A stretch of DNA of 64,000 bases, taken from Simmondsia chinensis. Lineage: Eukaryota; Streptophyta; Magnoliopsida; Caryophyllales; Simmondsiaceae. The stretch is taken from positions 25,591,212-25,655,211 of the forward strand of contig JAGTTD010000016.1 in the NCBI GenBank assembly GCA_018398585.1, given 5' to 3'. Of this stretch, positions 1 through 11,500 are shown one piece after another. Position numbers and translations under genes: made by a program. A model generated the notes under the pieces. It saw nothing but the letters and a program-made list of their open reading frames with translations, searched no databases and was not told the origin of the DNA. Numbering within the stretch: position 1 is the stretch's first letter; each line of letters starts with the position of its first letter.

Positions 1-150
1 ACTATTTATAAGCTGATGGGTGAAGGCGTAATAATAGTTTTATATGCTAACATCCGATATTGATATTGAAAGTGAAAACTGTTGGGGTTCGAACCCATTA
101 TCTCTTGGTCAACAAGGCTCTAATGTCATGTTTCATAATTATAGTGGAAA
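1..150 (-). mobile_element. TRIM retrotransposon relic (partial, cut by window edge)
   Basis: The reverse complement carries the same landmarks as the two TRIMs near 50.1 and 51.0 kb: a stretch reading as a tRNA-iMet-like primer site with a GTTGACCAA continuation (near 110-130), then GGTTCGAACCC, and at the window edge the LTR-like string TTCACCCATCAGCTTA. Only part of the element is present and no target-site duplication can be tested. Confidence 0.5.
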
Positions 151-299
151 TATTAAGGATGACTGTTATCTATGCTTCTCGCTATCTTCGCTGAGGAACA
201 TTTTATGGCGCTGTCTAATCCCTTATAGGATGTATACATTTTCGTCGCCATGGTTGATTAGATGAAAATATCAAAATATTAGCAATATTGCGCTACAAG

Positions 300-660
300 G
301 GTGGATTTGAACCTAGATTAATGAATAGAAATACTGTATATAATGCAATATAAAAATTGAAATATACAGTGTAGATGTTTATCAATTCCAAATTCTATCT
401 CATTATTTCTGTTATAAAATTTGCGTTGAAATACCACAAAAAATGCTGCTTTTATTGCTGCGTATATACTGTAAATAATACTAAAAATACTGCAGGAAAA
501 TCCAGAAAAATACTGCTGAATTTTTACTGTAAAAAACTGCAAATAATACTGGAAATACTGCAGGAAAAATAGAAAAATATTGCTGAATATACTGCGATAA
601 TACGACTGAGAATACAGCAAGATTACAGTGTTATAATACAGTAAATTTCAGAAAAAGAAA
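300..660. repeat. Short-period ACTGCA/ACTGTA-rich repeat
   Basis: Dense recurrence of TACTGCAGGAAAA, TACTGCTGAAT and TACTGTAAA motifs. Two diverged copies of a roughly 66-bp unit lie between about 485 and 600. The open frames on either strand are repeat-derived and have no recognisable domain. Confidence 0.5.
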
Positions 661-1759
661 AAAATGCAGTGAAAGAAGCGAACACGACAATCAAAAATAC
701 CGGAAGAAAGAAGGTAGGTTAGAAAATACCGAAGATACCGTGCCGTAGGAAATACCTCTGTCCTAAAAGACGATTTCGCCTCTGCTTCGGTGCAAACAGA
801 CAAGTGGGCGGCCGTCCTCCAGGATTTACACGATTCGACCCTTAACGTGCCCTCGTTAATTGCCGGTTAGGAACGCCTCGAACTTTGCCCAGAGATTGAA
901 GAAAATAGGAGATAAGACGGGAGCGAGAATGAGAAAGAAGATGAGAGAGTTGGTTGCTGTTGCTGCGGTTGATGCACCGATCGAATATCATATTTATACT
1001 AAAAGATTAAGACCCGTTATTTAATTAGCAACGGCTATAACGCATGGGAGGATTTATGTGAAGGTGCAACAGCTAGTAACGTGTATGCAGTAAATCAAAA
1101 TAGCATTTTTAATTATAGCGACGGTAATAAGTTTTCCGTAAAGTAAATATACCCGGCATAAAAAACTCACCCTCCCTCACGCCCGAGCACGGCGCTGCGG
1201 GCGGGCGTGCGTGGGCGTGTGTAGTTCCCTCCATTCCTTCACCCAAGGCTTAATTCAAATGAATAAAAAACACACCCCCTTATAAACCCAACTACTCCCC
1301 TCTAAACTACCAATGTGGGATTTGGGGTCTATCACAATGTGGGATATTTAGACTTAGCTTATATCATTTTTCCAATAATTTCTTCATACTTATCCATTTC
1401 CTATTTTCTCGGGATCCCTATCCTCGTCATAGCAGATCTTCAAAACGAATCGAATTTTTCCTACCATGTTTGTCTCCATATATTATTGTATGACATTTTA
1501 TTAGTTTTAAGTTCTAATGGTAATATAGAGACTCTAGAATATTATTTGAAATCAAATTAAAGATCTTTGACTTTCATTTTAATCAAAAACTAGAATTTTA
1601 TTAAATTTTAAATAATTATATTTATATATAATTAAAAAAAATATAAGTTTATAGGAGGAGAAATGAAGCGATAAACTTCTATTTAATATATGATATAAAT
1701 ATAGATATAGATATAAATGTCAAATTGTATTAATTAGAACCTTTAGTACAAATTAAATG
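661..1759. other. Intergenic sequence with LTR-like fragment, no gene seen
   Basis: A GC-richer block (720-900 and 1160-1220) is followed by sequence resembling retrotransposon LTRs (TATAAACCCAACTACTCCCC near 1281, AATGTGGGAT repeated near 1312-1345). I found no paired LTR, target-site duplication or convincing reading frame. Confidence 0.35.
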
Positions 1760-1894
1760 GATTTTGTTAACTTAGTCAACAACAATAACAATTTCAGCGT
1801 CTCAAAGGACTCCCGTATAAGCAAGGTCTGGAGCTACCCTAAAGGGAGGCTGTTTTCGAGGACTTCCAACCTGAGATTTTGTTAACTTAGTCAA
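1760..1894 (-). mobile_element. 95-bp RTE-tail element with perfect 20-bp target-site duplication
   Basis: The 20-mer gattttgttaacttagtcaa occurs at 1760-1779 and again at 1875-1894, bracketing a 95-bp insert (1780-1874). On the minus strand the insert starts TCAGGTTGG, runs through CTCGAAAACAGCCT and ends in TTG-rich sequence. It matches the 3' tail of the RTE LINE at 32533-35588. It is therefore either a very short 5'-truncated LINE copy or a tail-only SINE. Confidence 0.8.
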
Positions 1895-3765
1895 GAACCA
1901 AGATTACTTGTACATTGCTTAATGTGATGTATAGCATCTAGAATTAAACTAATAAAGTTACGTAAATATGATTATAAATGTCAATAGAGTTAAAGTGTTG
2001 AGGAAATTACATTGAGTATTAGATCAATAAAAACTGATAGGTAAAACTGGTATGCTTGATAAAAGTAAAAGCTAGGAATTATCATTAATTTTTTAGTCAA
2101 AGAATTATCATTATCATTAATTTTAAATACTATTTGATACTTATGATATTTATTTTATTTCTTGTGGAATTCCCTGTTTAAGTATCCTATAGTTTTCGCT
2201 TTTATCACTCAAATATTTTAACTTTTCAATATATATAATAAAATATAGTAGACTTTAAAAATTTTATTGTCAAGGTATCCTTTGACAAAATTTGAAAATT
2301 TTTTACCTCATAATGTCGACCTAGAAATTTATTCGAACAACATATATATAACATCTGCTGAAATTTTGTGAAAAAATACTAACGTGTTATATAATTCTGT
2401 AACATACATACCTTCTAATTTAATCCGATGAATTTTTATCATAACTCTGCAAAATTTCACTTAAAATAATGATATGGCACATAAGTCAAAATCATGTGCC
2501 ATGTAAATTTTTTTTTTGGGGCAAAAATTAGCCTGAGTTCAAAAAAATATAAATTTTTTGATAAATAACAGTAGCTCTTTTAGATTTATAGTTTTCTAAC
2601 AATAACTCTTTTCGATTTTTAATTTTCTATTTTTAATTTTTAATCAAACTATTAATAATCAAAATAAAAGCCTAAATTTAAAAAAAAAAAATAGTTGTTG
2701 TGTATAATACTCAATTTTAAAAAACTAAAAATTTATAAATGAAAAAGATAACCAAAAAAAAAATAAAATCTAAGCGATGAATTCTATAAATATTTATCAT
2801 ATAATATTGAAATTATATCATCCTTCATCACTATCAAAATCAGTTAATCCCACACCTAATAACGACCACCCTCCAAACATCTCTATTTTATGTAATTTTT
2901 GTACTAAAATATTATTTTATTATCAAAATAACAATACTGTGACACTGTTAATGAAGAATAGTTAGATAAATGACCTATTTTACACCCTTATATACTACAT
3001 TTAAGACTAATTTATTAAATATATGTAACTTTTATATTAAAATATTATTTAATAAAATTTATAAACTAAAAAATTAATACACCAAACCTTAGCATACTAA
3101 TGTGTAATTTATCCTAAATTTTATAATATTTAGTCTAAAAAGTTACATGTATATAATAAAATAGCTCATATACTGGTATATAAAGCTGCAAATAGGTCTC
3201 TTTTCCAATTCCTTTTCATCAACAACATCTCAAAATTACGGTTTATATGTAGAATGAGTAGAGTAATGAGGGAATGATAGAGTTATCAATAAATAATAAT
3301 AACTTTTACATCTTTTCACACCGTTATTATTTGGCTTAATTTATTAAATATTTATAACTTTTAGACTAAAATTTTATTTCACAAGTTCCTAAACTAAAAA
3401 AATAAACACACCAACCTTAGTATATTAATATATAATTTAGCCTAAATTTTATGATATTTATCATGAAAAAATTATTACTTAGGTACCTTAATATTTTAGC
3501 ATTTATCACCTAGGTACCCTGATATTTTAATATATGCAATTAGGTTTTATAAAGTTTAAATTTTTATCATCTAGGTACTCTATATTGATATTTGATGAAT
3601 TTTGTATGAACCTAATCAAAGTACATGATTATGCTAATATATAAAAGTCATGTTTATATTTTAGGTAAAAATTTAACGATTTACAACAAAATGTTCATCA
3701 AATTTTGATGAAAACTACATATATATTGTCAAAATCATGTGTTGTATCAATATATTAGGTAACGG
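1895..3765. other. AT-rich intergenic sequence, no gene seen
   Basis: Very AT-rich, with several stretches of a dispersed motif (CTAGGTACC...TTTATCA, e.g. 3470-3590) that recurs near 31400, 35770-35880 and 57050-57170, probably from a foldback or MITE family. The left copy of a 28-bp direct repeat lies at 2830-2857. Open frames are short and featureless. Confidence 0.5.
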
Positions 3766-4252
3766 TGTACCTGCCCCATACCTACCTGGGATATGGGGCG
3801 AGTACGGGTATAGTGTTGTACTCACCCTGCCCTGCCCTGCCCTGCCCTACCTTATATCCACCATACCCGCTTCATTTTGTATTTAGATAACTTCAATTAA
3901 AAATTACAAGTTCAAATTTAATTATTTAATTTATTTATTAATGTTATAAAAAAATATATAAAAATTTTAAAAATAGTATTAAATAATTAATATGTGCGAG
4001 TATGAATAATCGTTTTGTACTTATATTATGGTGGATACAAGGTGGGTAATGGATACCCGTTAGATACTTGTGGGTAACGGGGCGGGTATGGGTATAGATT
4101 TGTACCTGCCGAGAAGGGTATATAGGTATCCACTTCGTACCCGTGGCAGGTAATGAGACGGGTATGGGTATGGATTTGGGTGGCAGGTACGGATATGGAG
4201 GAGGCACCTCCCGTACCCTCCCTGCCCTGCCCTGCCCCATTGCCATCTCTAC
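3766..4252. repeat. GGGTA/CCCTG-rich dispersed repeat, probable hAT-type MITE
   Basis: Opens with GTACCTGCCCCATACC and a CCCTG microsatellite (3828-3848). Its right side is rich in GGGTATGGGTA and ends in CCCTGCCCCATTGCCATCTC, whose reverse complement resembles the ends of plant hAT MITEs. No clean target-site duplication is visible, so class and limits are tentative. Confidence 0.45.
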
Positions 4253-4284
4253 ATGCAGTCAACAAGCAACAAAAAACAATAGCA

Positions 4285-5075
4285 AATATGTAAGCTTAGG
4301 GACACTATTCGTTGTGCTCCTCAATCCTAAACAGCTATGTTTAGGATTGCACATTCTAATGCACTACTCAACTCTATCTAAGGCCATTTCCTCATTTAGG
4401 TTTAGGTGGGTGAAGTTATGTCTAATGGTCTCCATCCAGCTCTTCTTTGACCTGCCTCTACCTCTCCTCCCGTGCATATATAGTTGTTTACATCTCCTGA
4501 CAGTTACATGCCAAAACCATCGCAAATGTTGCTCCTTCAACTTATCCTTAATTGGGGGCCATGCCCAATTTACTTCTTATAACGTCATTTCTGATTTTTT
4601 TTTTCCTTCTTCATACGTTCATACATGCACTGCAACATGCTCATCTTTGCCATTTTCAACTTCTAAGTGTGTTGCCGTTTAAGTGGCCAGCATTCCACAC
4701 CGTATGACATAGCCGAACTCACTACCGTTTTATAGTATTTTCCCTTTAATTTTAGTAGGAACTTTCTATTGCATAGTATAGTAGAGGCAATCTTACACTT
4801 ATACCATTCTATTTTAATTCAGTTGTTGACGTCCTCGTCAATTCCGCCGTCTTGCCGTACCCTGGATCCCAAATATTTGAAATAATTTTTCTTCAGTTTA
4901 TATGCATTCTGTCCTAATCTTCATGTCTTCTGTACTTGGCCTAATTGACGTACAAAACTTAAATTTCATATACTCGGTTTTAAATTTACTGAGCCGTAAG
5001 TCCTTTGATTCCAATGCCCTTCTTGCATAAATTTTTACTTTCCACATTTAGTTCCAACACCTTTGTTTTACTATA
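4285..5075 (-). pseudogene. RTE-type LINE reverse transcriptase C-terminal relic
   Basis: On the minus strand, scattered frames preserve the C-terminal part of an RTE LINE polyprotein: a LRLS..KTEYM stretch, YLGS....G.IDEDV, the KLKGKYYKTVV segment, then GRGRSKKSWMETIR and HLNLNEEMALDR near the end. The homologous part of the LINE at 32.5-35.6 kb shows the same order. Frameshifts and stops are frequent, so this is an old 5'-truncated copy. It lies just upstream of the methylesterase gene, inside a block bounded by a 28-bp direct repeat. Confidence 0.75.
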
Positions 5076-5425
5076 AGGCCTCGTTGGTTGTCACATGAAT
5101 TGAATTCCTTTGGAAAGTTGTATTTCATGAGAATTCAATTCCTGTGTTAACTTTGGTTGCTAGGATGAAAAATAGAATTTTTTTGACAGAAATAATTAAA
5201 AACGAAGGAATTTAAACTTACATAAGGGTTATATAAATTAATTCTTACATTTTTAAGCCATACTCTGTCTACTTTTTACCAACTAAATAAAAATTAAAAT
5301 CTGTATTTTTTATAATTTTTTTACTTTTTATATGCCAGATGAGAACTAAATAGAGATAAAGATTTACCCAAATCCTAAAATTATAAGATTACACGACTAT
5401 CAAAATCAGTTAATCCCACACCTTT

Positions 5426-5444
5426 CTCTCTCTCTCTCTCTCTC
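5426..5444 (+). repeat. (TC)n microsatellite in the 5' leader of the methylesterase gene
   Basis: About nine TC units end 16 bp before the presumed start codon at 5461. CT-rich leaders are common just upstream of plant coding regions. No TATA box is obvious within the preceding 60 bp. Confidence 0.7.
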
Positions 5445-5603
5445 ATGCAAAACCCCCAAAATGGGGAACCTCTGCACCTGCCTCTCCCACGACGACCACC
5501 ACCACCAACACCACCACCCTTCTCAGCCCCTCTGCCACCGCTCCTCCTCCGCCTCCTCCGCTACCCTTACCCGCCGTTTTCCGCCTTGGCGGAGAGAGAA
5601 TAG
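5445..5603 (+). other. Out-of-frame upstream ORF overlapping the methylesterase start
   Basis: An ATG at 5445, directly after the TC microsatellite, opens a 52-codon Pro/Leu-rich frame ending with TAG at 5601-5603. It overlaps the main start at 5461 in another frame. If the transcript starts upstream of 5445, this would be a uORF that lowers translation. The transcription start is not known from sequence. Confidence 0.4.
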
Positions 5604-8523
5604 CCGCCCCAAAATTGACGAGGATGCCCTCGCCGCCGCTGCCGCCGCCATTATTCTCCGGCGGCATCAAAACGGCGCCGTTTTGCCCCCCTTTGATCGG
5701 TCCACTTCTTTGAGGTACCCGCATGGTGGGTCGAAGAAAAAGGAGGTTACTTTGCCGAGGAGTTGTAGTTCTCGTGCGCGGTCTCTTACTGATCCTCTGC
5801 TTCAGCCTCATCAGCTAGTTCATCCTCAGGTTTTTTATTTTTTTTTGGATTTTTTTTTGGTTTTGTTTGTGGGTCTTTGTTTGATTCTGAAATGGGTACA
5901 ATTTGTTCTGTGTTTTGATTTCTGGGTGCTTTTTATTTTTGGAATTTAATGGTTATTGTCAAGGAAACGTTTTCTCCAAAAGCTTAAGTTAATGGGTCAA
6001 TGCCCGGGATAGTTCTGTACTTTAATATGTCCTCCTATGCAAATGTCCGCATTGCCATGGTATTTTTCGGGTCCAAGTAAAATTTTTAAATAGTGCCCTC
6101 GCACGGTCTCTCACTGAACCTCTGCTTCAGCCTCATCAGCTTGTTCATCATGAGGTTTTGTTTGGAGATTTTTTGACTTTTGTTTGTGGGTTTTTGTTTG
6201 ATCGTCAAATGGGTATGATTTGGGAGTTACCGATGTGGCTTACCCAAAAAAACGATAACTACAATATTGCTTTGGCAATAATAGTTTTATTCCGACGATA
6301 ATATTACACGTATCATTTTGTTATGTGTTTTAATTTGTGGGTTTTGTAACTGGTGCTCCAGCATCATCAGCTTGTTACTAATCAGGTTTTTTTTGTTTTT
6401 TTCTTTTTGTAGTTTGCGCTAGTTTTTTTTTGGAACTTTTGTAGGATTTTCAGGATTTGTTTGATTTTGAAATGGGTACATTTGGGTGTTGTTATTACAG
6501 AGAAAACATAGTATTATCTAAGAATATAGCGATAAAATTTCTTAGAAATAAAAGGAATATAATAATTTTGCCCTTACAGTTGCATCACCCATATCATGTT
6601 CTGTGTTGCAGTCTCATCGGCTTATCAATAATATATATATTTTATTTGTGGGTTTTTGCTTGTTTGTGAAATGGGTATCATTTTTGTTCTGTGTTTTGAT
6701 TTCTGGGTGCTTTTTATTTTTGGAATTTAAAGGTTATTGTCCAGAAATCAACTTTTGAAATGATTTTGTCCTGTAACATGTCCTGTTAGCAAATGTCCGT
6801 TGAACTTAAAGTGTGGATATTGTCTTGTAGTTCTAATTCTCATGCGCCGTCTCTTACTGATCCTCTGCTTCAGCCTCATCAGCTTGTTAATCATCAAGTT
6901 TCTTTTGGAGATTTTTTGGTTTTGTTTGTGGTTTTATGTTTGATTGTGAAATGGGTATCATTTTTTGTTCTGTATTTTAATTTCTAGGTGCTTTTTATTT
7001 TTGGAATTTAATGGCTATTGTCAAAGAATCAACTTTTGGAATGATTTTGTACCCTAACATGCCCTTCATACAAATGTCCAGTGGGCTTAAAGTGTGGAAG
7101 TGGCCTTGTAATTCTAGTTATCGTGCGTGGTCTCCCACTTATCCTTTGCTTCAGCCTCATTAGCTTGTTAGTAAACAGGTTTTTTTTTTTTTTTTTTTTT
7201 TTTTTGGAGTTCTTTGTTTTGTTTGTGGGTTTTGTTTGACTGTGAAATAGGTATCATTTGAGATTGTTATCAGCGGAGCAATGATCTAACTTGCAAAATA
7301 TGATAGCCACAAAATTAGAAATATTGATATTGCTTTGGCAATAACAATTTTGCTTTGACAATGATATTACCCGTATCATTTTATTCAGGTGCAGTCTCAT
7401 CAGCTTCTCAATAATCAGGTTTTTTTTGTAGTTTTTGTTTGGTTTTTTGGTTTTTTTGTGGGTTTTTGTTTGATTCTGAAATGGGTATCATTCTCTTCTG
7501 TGTTTTGATTTCTGGGTGCTTTTGATTTTTGGAATTTGATGGCTATTTGGTTATTGTTCAATTTTTTTTTTTTTTTTTTTTTTTTTGCAGTGGCGGTCAT
7601 TTTTCATTGAAGTTAATTAGTTTTAAATTAATAGAACATTGTTTCCTTGATCTTATTTGCAGTTTCTAGGTTATTATGATTCCGAATTGGTGGAGCCAAT
7701 GTTTACTGGGGGCAAATGTTCCCATTGATTTGAAATACTTTTAAAAAATAATGTTGATTTTGTCACTTGTGTTGGTGAAAAAATGAGATTAATCAAAGTG
7801 AATTTTTATGAATTTTCTCCGAATGATAAAATATTTTGCCATTATTTGTATAAACCATGTTGAAAATAAAAAGTAATTTTTTATATATCCAAGTGTTGTA
7901 GAATTTTTTTATCATAGTACTCTAACTCTGCTGTCATACATTGATTTGCTTGTGGAGTTTTATTTTAGCATGTACCTATTTTTTAATTTTTGTTATTTTG
8001 ATGTAAATTTGTGCATAATTTATCATATTCTTATCATTGCCCTCGATGAGGAAAAAAAATTCTAGATCCGCCGTGTGAAATGGGTATCATTTTCGTTTGT
8101 GTTTCGGTTTTTGGGTTGGTTTGCATCTGGTTGCTTTATATTTTTGTGATTTAATGGCTACTTTGGTTCTTTGTTCTTTTTCTTTTTGTGTCATAATAAA
8201 TTCTAAAATAGTTTTGATTTAATGAACGAAGCTAAGCTTAAAATATGTATAGCATGTAAAGGGTGCCCTACTGGAATTTTTAAATTGGTTGTATTTATTT
8301 ATTTATAGTAGTTAATGGATTTTGGGGTATGATTGCTTGGAGTTTTGATTAGGTGGTTGTTATGCGATTGAAATGATTGTTATTACCAGAGCGATGATTC
8401 GTAGTGAACAATAGCCACAAGATTTAACAAAGTTATTATGGCATTTTGTTTTGTCAATAACATTATGCTTTGATTAAACACAAAAGTTTATTTTTGTGGT
8501 TTGGTCAATTTTAGTCTCCACAC

Positions 8524-8554
<31 letters not shown>

Positions 8555-11500
8555 AGAAACTGAGTCGTAGTTCTTAGTGAATAGAAACAAAGAGAAGAGT
8601 TAATAAAATGCACTTCCAAGGACCTATTTGGTATTGTTTTGAGTTTGTAGTTTATGGCTCATGAGAAACTAAAAACTATATTTTGCAGACATACAACAAC
8701 AACAACAAACCCAGTGCCTCAAAAGGCTCCCGCATAAGCAGGGTCGGGGGGGATAGGTGTACGCAGCCTTCCCCCTTTCGGGAGCTACCCTGAAGGTTTT
8801 TTTATTGTTTTTGATTTTTGATTTTTAATTTTATCTAGTTTGAGTAAAAATTGCAAACAGAAAACCAAAACCAAAGCTCAAAACCTTGTTTTTATTTTTT
8901 GAAAACCAAAAACTATAAACAAAAAACGATACCAAACAAGCCCTAATTCAATTACGAATTCCTGGGGGCCAATCAATAATCTTAATGTGTAGGTAAAAAT
9001 TCAATTCTTTGAATTTGATTCCTTTTCTAATCTGGGTGGGGTAGCTAATTAGCTGGTTTGCTCTAAATTCATTGTTTTTCAGCTACATTTTACTATTTTT
9101 AACTTGATTTTTCTATTCTTGATTATGAAAGTTAATGTATTGATAATAAACTAAGTTGTACTATATTATATATGGAATGTGGAGATGATGATGTTGATCA
9201 CATCAATGATGTTTCCATTAGTACAACTTTTGATTGTAAACTTGAGTAAAGTGTAATGTATATAAGTAGCTTTACAATTACTTAATTAGTGGTTTAATTA
9301 GAATAATATAAAGTTAATTGAATAAATTAAAATTAGCTGGGCTTTCCAGGCGGCTTAAAGCTAAGTGAGTTTAATCTGAAGTGGTCCTAACTCATAAGCT
9401 GGCTGGCCTTTGTAAGTTTTGCAGCATAATGATGATAGATTCATCAGATCTACTTGTATTTTAGTTTCACTTTGTACTTTGTTAAGCTTGTCAATTTTGA
9501 TCTCTTTACTTCTAATTGTGTCAATTTAGTTCTTGTACTATTTTAAGTATTTCAATGTTATCCAAAGGGTATATCTATTTCATATTATTTTGTTCGAATT
9601 TAGTCCCACGAACATGACAACCAACCACCTTTTTTCCAAATGCTTTTATGTTTTTTAATGAGCTAAAGAAAGTTATTTATGCCGTATTTGTGGTGTAATA
9701 CCAATATCCAACTACCTTATCTAACGCGAGTACTTTGGAGCTGAATGGAGAATCGAGTATTAAACATACTAATATCTTATGGAACCGACTTTGAATCAAG
9801 GACAGAAAACTCGATAAAAGATGTCACAAACCCGAGTGTTTGGGACGGTTAATTCACGAACCGAGGCTCGTGATGGGAAATAGAGGTTAGGTGAGAAGAG
9901 AAATAGAGTTGAATTAAGATGAGAATTGAGAGAAAATAGATGAGAGAAAGAAATAAGTGTTTTATAATTTTATTGAATGCTTAAATTGATTACAATCACC
10001 CCTTTAAATAGGCACGCCTCCTAGGGCTTGCCCCTTTCCTAATCTAATAAGGAATCCTAATCCTTGTATAACAAGGAATCCTAGTTAATCAAGGGTTCCT
10101 CAAAAATTAATAAACTAAATAAGGAAAATATCCTAATGGCTTCTAAATTCATACATCTAAATTCAAAATATCTAAACTATATAAAATAATTCTAATTAAT
10201 TCAGCCAGCCGTGGATAACCTGCAGCGCTTGACAAGCCTTGCCTCGGTTCTTGACACTGTCATGGACACAGACAAGCCTCCTCGGTCCTCGACACTGTCA
10301 CTGGCCTAGAGAATGTCATGCATATGACAAAAGATTAGCTCAAACTCAAGCTCGATAAACTTTATCGAGTTTGAGTTCATTCAAGGGGTTGCTCTGCTCG
10401 ATTCAGCTCATTTACGTCCCTAATTGGGAATGGCTCAAGTAAATAGCTGTTGGTCACTTTTTCAAATAAAACCCGAGACACAATTCTAGAAGCTCTCATG
10501 GTAAAAAAGAAAATCTTTTCTTTATTGTCGCTCATCTGGTTTTTGCGTGTTACTTTAACAGGATGTAAATCTTGAAGGGTTGGAGAGCAATCATTTTGTG
10601 CTTGTTCATGGAGGAGGCTTTGGTGCTTGGTGTTGGTATAAGACAATTGCACTTCTTGAAGAAGGTGGATACAAAGTTACTGCGATTGAGTTAACTGGTT
10701 CCGGAATTAATTCGTTCGATACAAATGAGGTTACGAGTCTCTCGCAATACGTGAAGCCACTTACTGACTTTATGGAGAAGCTCCCTGAAGGTGAAAAGGT
10801 TCGTTCCCTTCTTTTTACTTGCTCATTGCATTAGCTGTCGTTCAGAGGAAATACAGTTGAATTCGAGTTCCGTTACAATGTACTTTTGTAGTTTTGGAAT
10901 CTGTTGTGAATGGATTTTGAGTCAGTTATTATGTGATTGGGTGTTACACAATGGTACTTTTGTATTGATCTCTATAGTCTATTTTATTTAATGTCAGATA
11001 CTCGTAAATGTGTGTATACGTTAAATATTATTAATGGGGTATTAAATCTAAACATCATATGGATTTTTATTCAAGCTTTTCCAAACGTAAAGCTGAAGTG
11101 CGACTTATGTTCTCTAGACAAACTCATTGCAATCATGGGGACCCATTGTGTTATGTTTATGATGCCCCATTTCTGTGGTTTGAGAGCCCAACTCAACCAA
11201 CTCAACTATGATCGACGAGTTGCTTCCATAATTTCTAGGTGTTTAGCATTCTATGGTATTCTACAATTTCGGCCCATTTTATTTCATAATTTAACAATTT
11301 GCTTGTTGTAGCCTGTGTTGAAGACAAGTGTGGGCTCTTTGTTGGGCTTGTGTGTGGAGCCTGGTTTTAATAGGCATTTTATATAAAATAGAGGATTGGA
11401 CCGGTCCAACTTAGGCCCGTGACTCACTAGAGTCCAGTACATGGCTTTATATACACTTAAGAGTTGTGCGAGTTACGTGTGGCACTAAAAATTGCACGTA

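Noticed and set aside
4143..4682. 179-codon plus-strand frame as a gene
   Set aside because: It spans a MITE end and the antisense strand of an RTE LINE relic, so it is a chance frame.
5443..5811. Minus-strand 122-codon frame over methylesterase exon 1
   Set aside because: It is the shadow of the GC-rich exon on the other strand. The plus-strand exon joins in phase with four others and has family motifs downstream.
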